Source: Hyaloperonospora brassicae
Lineage: Eukaryota > Oomycota > Peronosporomycetes > Peronosporales > Peronosporaceae
Length of the DNA: 64,000 nucleotides
NCBI GenBank assembly: GCA_947650285.1
Contig: CANTFL010000730.1
Span: 98,042-162,041 of the forward strand
Direction of reading: 5' to 3'
Shown: positions 60,501 through 64,000 of the stretch, in pieces
Position numbering within the stretch: the first letter of the stretch is position 1
Layout: each line of letters opens with the position of its first letter
Program-made: the position numbers and the translations under genes
Notes under the pieces: model-generated
Told to the model about the DNA's origin: nothing
What the model saw: only the letters and a program-made list of their open reading frames with translations
The model's database searches: none

Positions 60501-61278
60501 AGCTCTCGAAAACCCGCCTCTGACATTAGAAAGCCAAATTAAAGAACGGAACAAATAATGGGGGTTGACTTTTATTTTCGAATGTTTATCATTTGCTACC
60601 AAAAGATGGTTTATATAAGAAAACATGATCGGCAGTTTATCATGACCGAGCAACAACAAGAATGTGAGACCAACGGCGTTGACATTACTGATGAGAAAGG
60701 TAAAGTTATGGCACTGTTTTTATCCCTATAAGGAGGTGAACGCTAAGCTCTTGTTTTCATATCATTTGTTTTTAAGGATCATCTTGAGATTTAGTTGCCA
60801 TTGTCTGGTGCAATTCACGCTGTGACACTGGCAGTCTCGACCGACTTTCTGAGTGTCGATTAGTCTCTCTTGGGCACATATGAGACAAAATGCTATAAAG
60901 GACACAAGTACAAATGTGAATTGGCCCGCAATTCTCGCTGCACAAGCAGTTGCTTCACCCTTTCTTTTTGCAAGAAGCAACACGACATGCTGCCTTCTTG
61001 AGAAAACACGTCTTGGAGAATGTGAAATCATCTCGCCACTTCGCCGGTAAATCTCTGCTCCAGACAATCAACTTGGAACTTGGATGCGCACAGATGTATA
61101 AAAGGAACAATCAATTCGCCTTCGTTATGTACACCTAGGGCTTCCAACTATGTGCAAATTTTGATGTAAGCAAAATTTTGGAAATAGAGTCAGACGCAGG
61201 CGACAGAGAGACCTTAAGCGATATTTTCTTGACGATACCGCCTTACGATGTTATCTCCCGCATTCGATTCCAAAACAG
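54570..61278. other. AT-rich, gene-poor block
   Basis: No supportable gene. Frames of 60-127 codons (for example 58020-58403 plus and 60762-61067 minus) have no domain, initiator or codon bias. No tRNA or rRNA recognised. Confidence 0.4.
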
Positions 61279-61362
61279 TTGGCCCTCAGTGTTGACACTA
61301 CATCGATCGCGCGTATCAGCCTCCTAACTTTGTTCCCTTGCTCCTTGTTAACCATATTAATT

Positions 61363-61488
61363 GTCTTTTCAGATGGCCGACGAAAAATTATTCTACTTGC
61401 TCTCGTGCTCATTCAGTCCGTCATCGGTCATTCTCTATCGGCCCCAGATACAGGAATGACGAAAAGAGTCGATTATACTAGACCTTAA
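61363..61488 (+). pseudogene. Possible remnant of a secreted-protein gene
   Basis: A frame reads GRRKIILLALVLIQSVIGHS then LSAPDTGMTKR and stops after 12 more residues. It has the basic start, hydrophobic core and small-residue cleavage site of a signal peptide. An ATG at 61373 lies in a neighbouring frame just upstream, so a one-base shift may have broken the start. TTGTCTTTTCAG immediately before that ATG also looks like a 3' splice site. The peptide is too short to call an effector. Confidence 0.25.
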
Positions 61489-61685
61489 CGCATCAATTGA
61501 AGTTTAATTAGACGTGTGCGTCCAGCAAATGGCTTTCTTCTCGCCGAGAAGGAAAGGATTTTATTGGACAACGTAGTGGTTAGTGGAGAAGAAGAACCAA
61601 AGGGAGGGGTACACATGTTCGAGCCGAGGGACTAATAAATGCCGGACAAGTCGCAGCATTTTTTCCATGGTCAAGGCACTGGCCC

Positions 61686-62137
61686 TGTAATAAGGGGTAT
61701 ACCCGTTACAGTAAAAATAGGTACGAAGGTACCATTTTTTGAATATTGATCTGGTTTGATAATATTCATCCAACATCACTCATGTCGAGTGATGTTGTCG
61801 GATTATTGTCGCTAGGGATAACATCCGTGGAGAGGTCCACTTCCCGGTTGATGTACACCGTACATCAACAAATTTCACCACCAATCGCTGCTGGACGCGC
61901 GCAATGGGTGGTGAGCAAGGGACACACATAGGAGAAGATAGTTTAATATAGTTAGAGTAGGTCAAAGATGATTTATTAACGTAATAACCATATGAAATGA
62001 CGGTTCTACTTTTTCCCTCAAGACAGAGCTTTCGGGTTCTGTTTTTACCTACCGCTTCCTCGGTTGCCCTATGTACGCTTGTCGGGAACACGTCACCCTT
62101 GCGTTAAGTTCGCGCGCAAGGGGTGTGCCCCGTTACA
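61686..62137 (+). repeat. Family B 5' LTR of the third copy
   Basis: It starts TGTAATAAGGGGTATACCCG and ends GTGCCCCGTTACA, 452 bases, about 60 longer than the other family B LTRs. The hairpin at its start is kept in altered sequence, as is the one near GTACACCGTACATC (61854-61866). Confidence 0.85.
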
Positions 62138-62169
62138 CCTGGTAGCACTTCTTAGTCCTAACGAGCGAC

Positions 62170-63330
62170 CAAAATCTTATTCATTATGTACATAATGGAT
62201 TGAGGAGAAAGCTTTCACGCGACGCGTGAAGGCTTTGCCCATTTGAGTGATCTCGAATGGGCCGCGGTAGGGCGAATAAGCTCTACCGTGGGTGACATTG
62301 GCGTTACCGCTATGTTAAAATCTCCTGACAGAGACCAACAACATGCCGCCATCGCCAGGTTCATTCAACATGGACTTGGCGCCGAACGAGAGAAATTAGT
62401 TTTCTCTTTAACGGCAATGCTCTCAACAGGCTGAGCAGTTGAGAGAACTCGGTGATCGACAGAAAGAGCTGTTGATACAGCAGCAATTTCATGCTGCTGT
62501 GGGCGGGACGACGCATGCGCGTCGTTCCTAAATCTTGAAGGTTGACATCTCCAAGTACAGAGGAGTCGAGGAATACTCCCTGTTTATATGGTTCGTCGAA
62601 TTAGACAGAGCCAATAAAGGCAAGTCGCATCGACGATGAGGAAGTGAAAGTAACATTTGCTCAAACCCACTTGGCAGGACATGTCAAGAATTGGGCCTTA
62701 GGGCTTGAGAGTAGCGACCCATACGCTTTTGAGTCACTTTTACCCTTTAAAACTCGGCTTAAACGATACGTTTAGAGCTGCCAAGGGATGAGTTCAGGGA
62801 TCGATCAGAGCTCCTGAAAATCAAACAAGGTAAGCGTGATGTGCACGCTTACGCTCAGCATATACGACTCCTTGCCAGTAGTATAACTGCCAACTGAGTT
62901 CGCGACACGTTGAATTACGGTGTTCATGCAAGGGAGCTCAGCAGAAGGGCCCGTCAGGAGCCACCTGTTCCGCCTTGAGCTGAATGACGCTTGAAGAAGC
63001 GATATCAGCCGCGGAACAGGAAGACAAAAGCATGAGACAGGCTCATGCTAGCTCAAGATAACACCGTCCACCGAGACGACAAAGAGATCAAAGGTCCAGA
63101 ACCAATGGACCTCCGTTATGTTCGAGAGCGAGAGACCTCGCTCTTCAAACAACAAGCGATTGCAGAAATGCAATCGCTGTCAGAAGTTAGGACACTACGC
63201 TTATGAGTGTAGTGCTCCACGCCCAGTACCAAACAGTACTGAGCGAAATGGTCGTTCATTTGCCAAAAGGACCAATGGTCATGGGTCCAGCGCTGTTGCA
63301 AAACCGCAACAGCGAAGCGAACTATAAAAA
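62170..63330 (+). pseudogene. Gag of the third family B copy, broken
   Basis: LSDLEWAAVGRISSTVGDIG, then DRDQQHAAIARFIQHGLGAE, match gag of the first copy; here the frame passes the place where that copy has a TAA. Frameshifts follow after 62430. An intact CCHC knuckle (CNRCQKLGHYAYEC) lies at 63169-63210. Confidence 0.8.
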
Positions 63331-63389
63331 ATGGTCTGGATCAGTAGGTGCGGAGCCCCCTACTAATCCAGCAACCTCAAGAGAATTTT

Positions 63390-64000
63390 CATATCTCTCG
63401 ACGAAGGTTGCTCCAGATACACAATCATTGCGTGTCTCTGCACCTTGTGATGAGGTATCACTCATCACCTTGAATTTAGAAATGACAAAGAATTTGTCAC
63501 TTCGTGCTCTAGTTGACTGTGGGGCGTCGAACAACTTTGTTCTACGCCAGTCTTTAGAGGGTAGTAGGCTCAAGTTCGTTGAGCGCGACATCCCCCTGTT
63601 GAGAATGACGGTGCGCCTTGCCACATGCGCATCGATAACCGTTTAGAAACGTGTAGTAGGAATCCACTACACGTTGAAGGACAAACAGTACGATGATAAT
63701 TTCATCGTACTTGATCTAGATGACAAATTTGATGTCATCCTGGGATTACCTTGGCTCAGAAAGTACGAGCCAAGGGTGAGCTGGCAGCATCGATCCGTGA
63801 AGATGCCTGCCGCTTGTTCATCAGATGGCCATCTGATGAACATCTTGGAGCGTTCACAAGCGTGTGGATGTTCTGCGAGTGAGTGAGATGGTCTCACTTG
63901 CGGTACGGTCGTTAGCACGACTGCGCAAGATCACAGTGTAGTTGATCACTACACTGTGGAGCAAGCTCCCGGAGGCTGTACAGGATTACAGGCGGCGCCG
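63390..64000 (+). pseudogene. Protease of the third family B copy, active site intact but frame broken
   Basis: The loop reads LVDCGASNNF, with the glycine lost in the first copy. A TAG (63644-63646) replaces a GAG codon, and a TGA at 63887 replaces a Cys codon. FDVILGLPWL is intact (about 63730-63759). Truncated by the window end. Confidence 0.8.

Larger units (their letters stand above)
61686..64000 (+). mobile_element. Third family B copy, 5' part, cut by window end
   Basis: An LTR followed by gag, zinc knuckle and protease in the same order as the element at 21609-29588, at about 85-90% identity by eye. Stops and frameshifts occur at different sites, so the two copies decayed independently. 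The element continues beyond the window. Confidence 0.9.

Overview
The window looks like a repeat-rich, gene-poor piece of an oomycete genome (Phytophthora or downy-mildew type). Three things support this: Ty3/gypsy elements with oomycete-style pol segments, a secreted EER-type effector candidate, and two promoters that fit the oomycete Inr/FPR core-promoter consensus at the usual short distance from an ATG. The assignment rests on motif recognition, not on a search.

Layout. 1-16000: a strongly decayed plus-strand Ty3/gypsy copy (family B) split by a young insertion of a different Ty3/gypsy element (family A, 1559-14193, pol on the minus strand). The two family A LTRs are about 99% identical outside their repeat arrays, but the interior is full of frameshifts. 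16700-20607: a probable second decayed family B copy on the minus strand. Its outermost 616 bases are a near-identical inverted copy of the first 616 bases of the window. 21609-29588: a structurally complete but mutated family B element with two LTRs, gag, protease, RT, RNase H, integrase, GPY/F module, chromodomain and polypurine tract. 29589-42500: the only region with likely host genes: an EER-type secreted protein (30557-31126, minus), a GC-rich unknown gene (40874-41533, plus), and retroelement or other gene remnants between them. 42500-61685: AT-rich and gene-poor, with a CT tract, one decayed family B LTR (about 45060-45505) and one unrelated LTR (54289-54569). 61686-64000: the 5' part of a third family B copy, cut by the window end.

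Most notable signals. (1) The family B element, sense and antisense genes and LTRs alike, is packed with short perfect inverted repeats (9-12 bp stems, loops of 1-9 bases) far above chance. Stems persist while loops change between LTRs, and one paired substitution is visible between copies. (2) Both gypsy families carry an extra gene on the opposite strand, starting just inside the 3' LTR and running toward pol. In family A an oomycete-like initiator lies at the inner LTR edge, pointing at it. The two features could be parts of an undescribed ambisense, hairpin-encoded retrotransposon design.

Frameshifts are frequent everywhere, so some may be assembly errors; raw reads would decide this.
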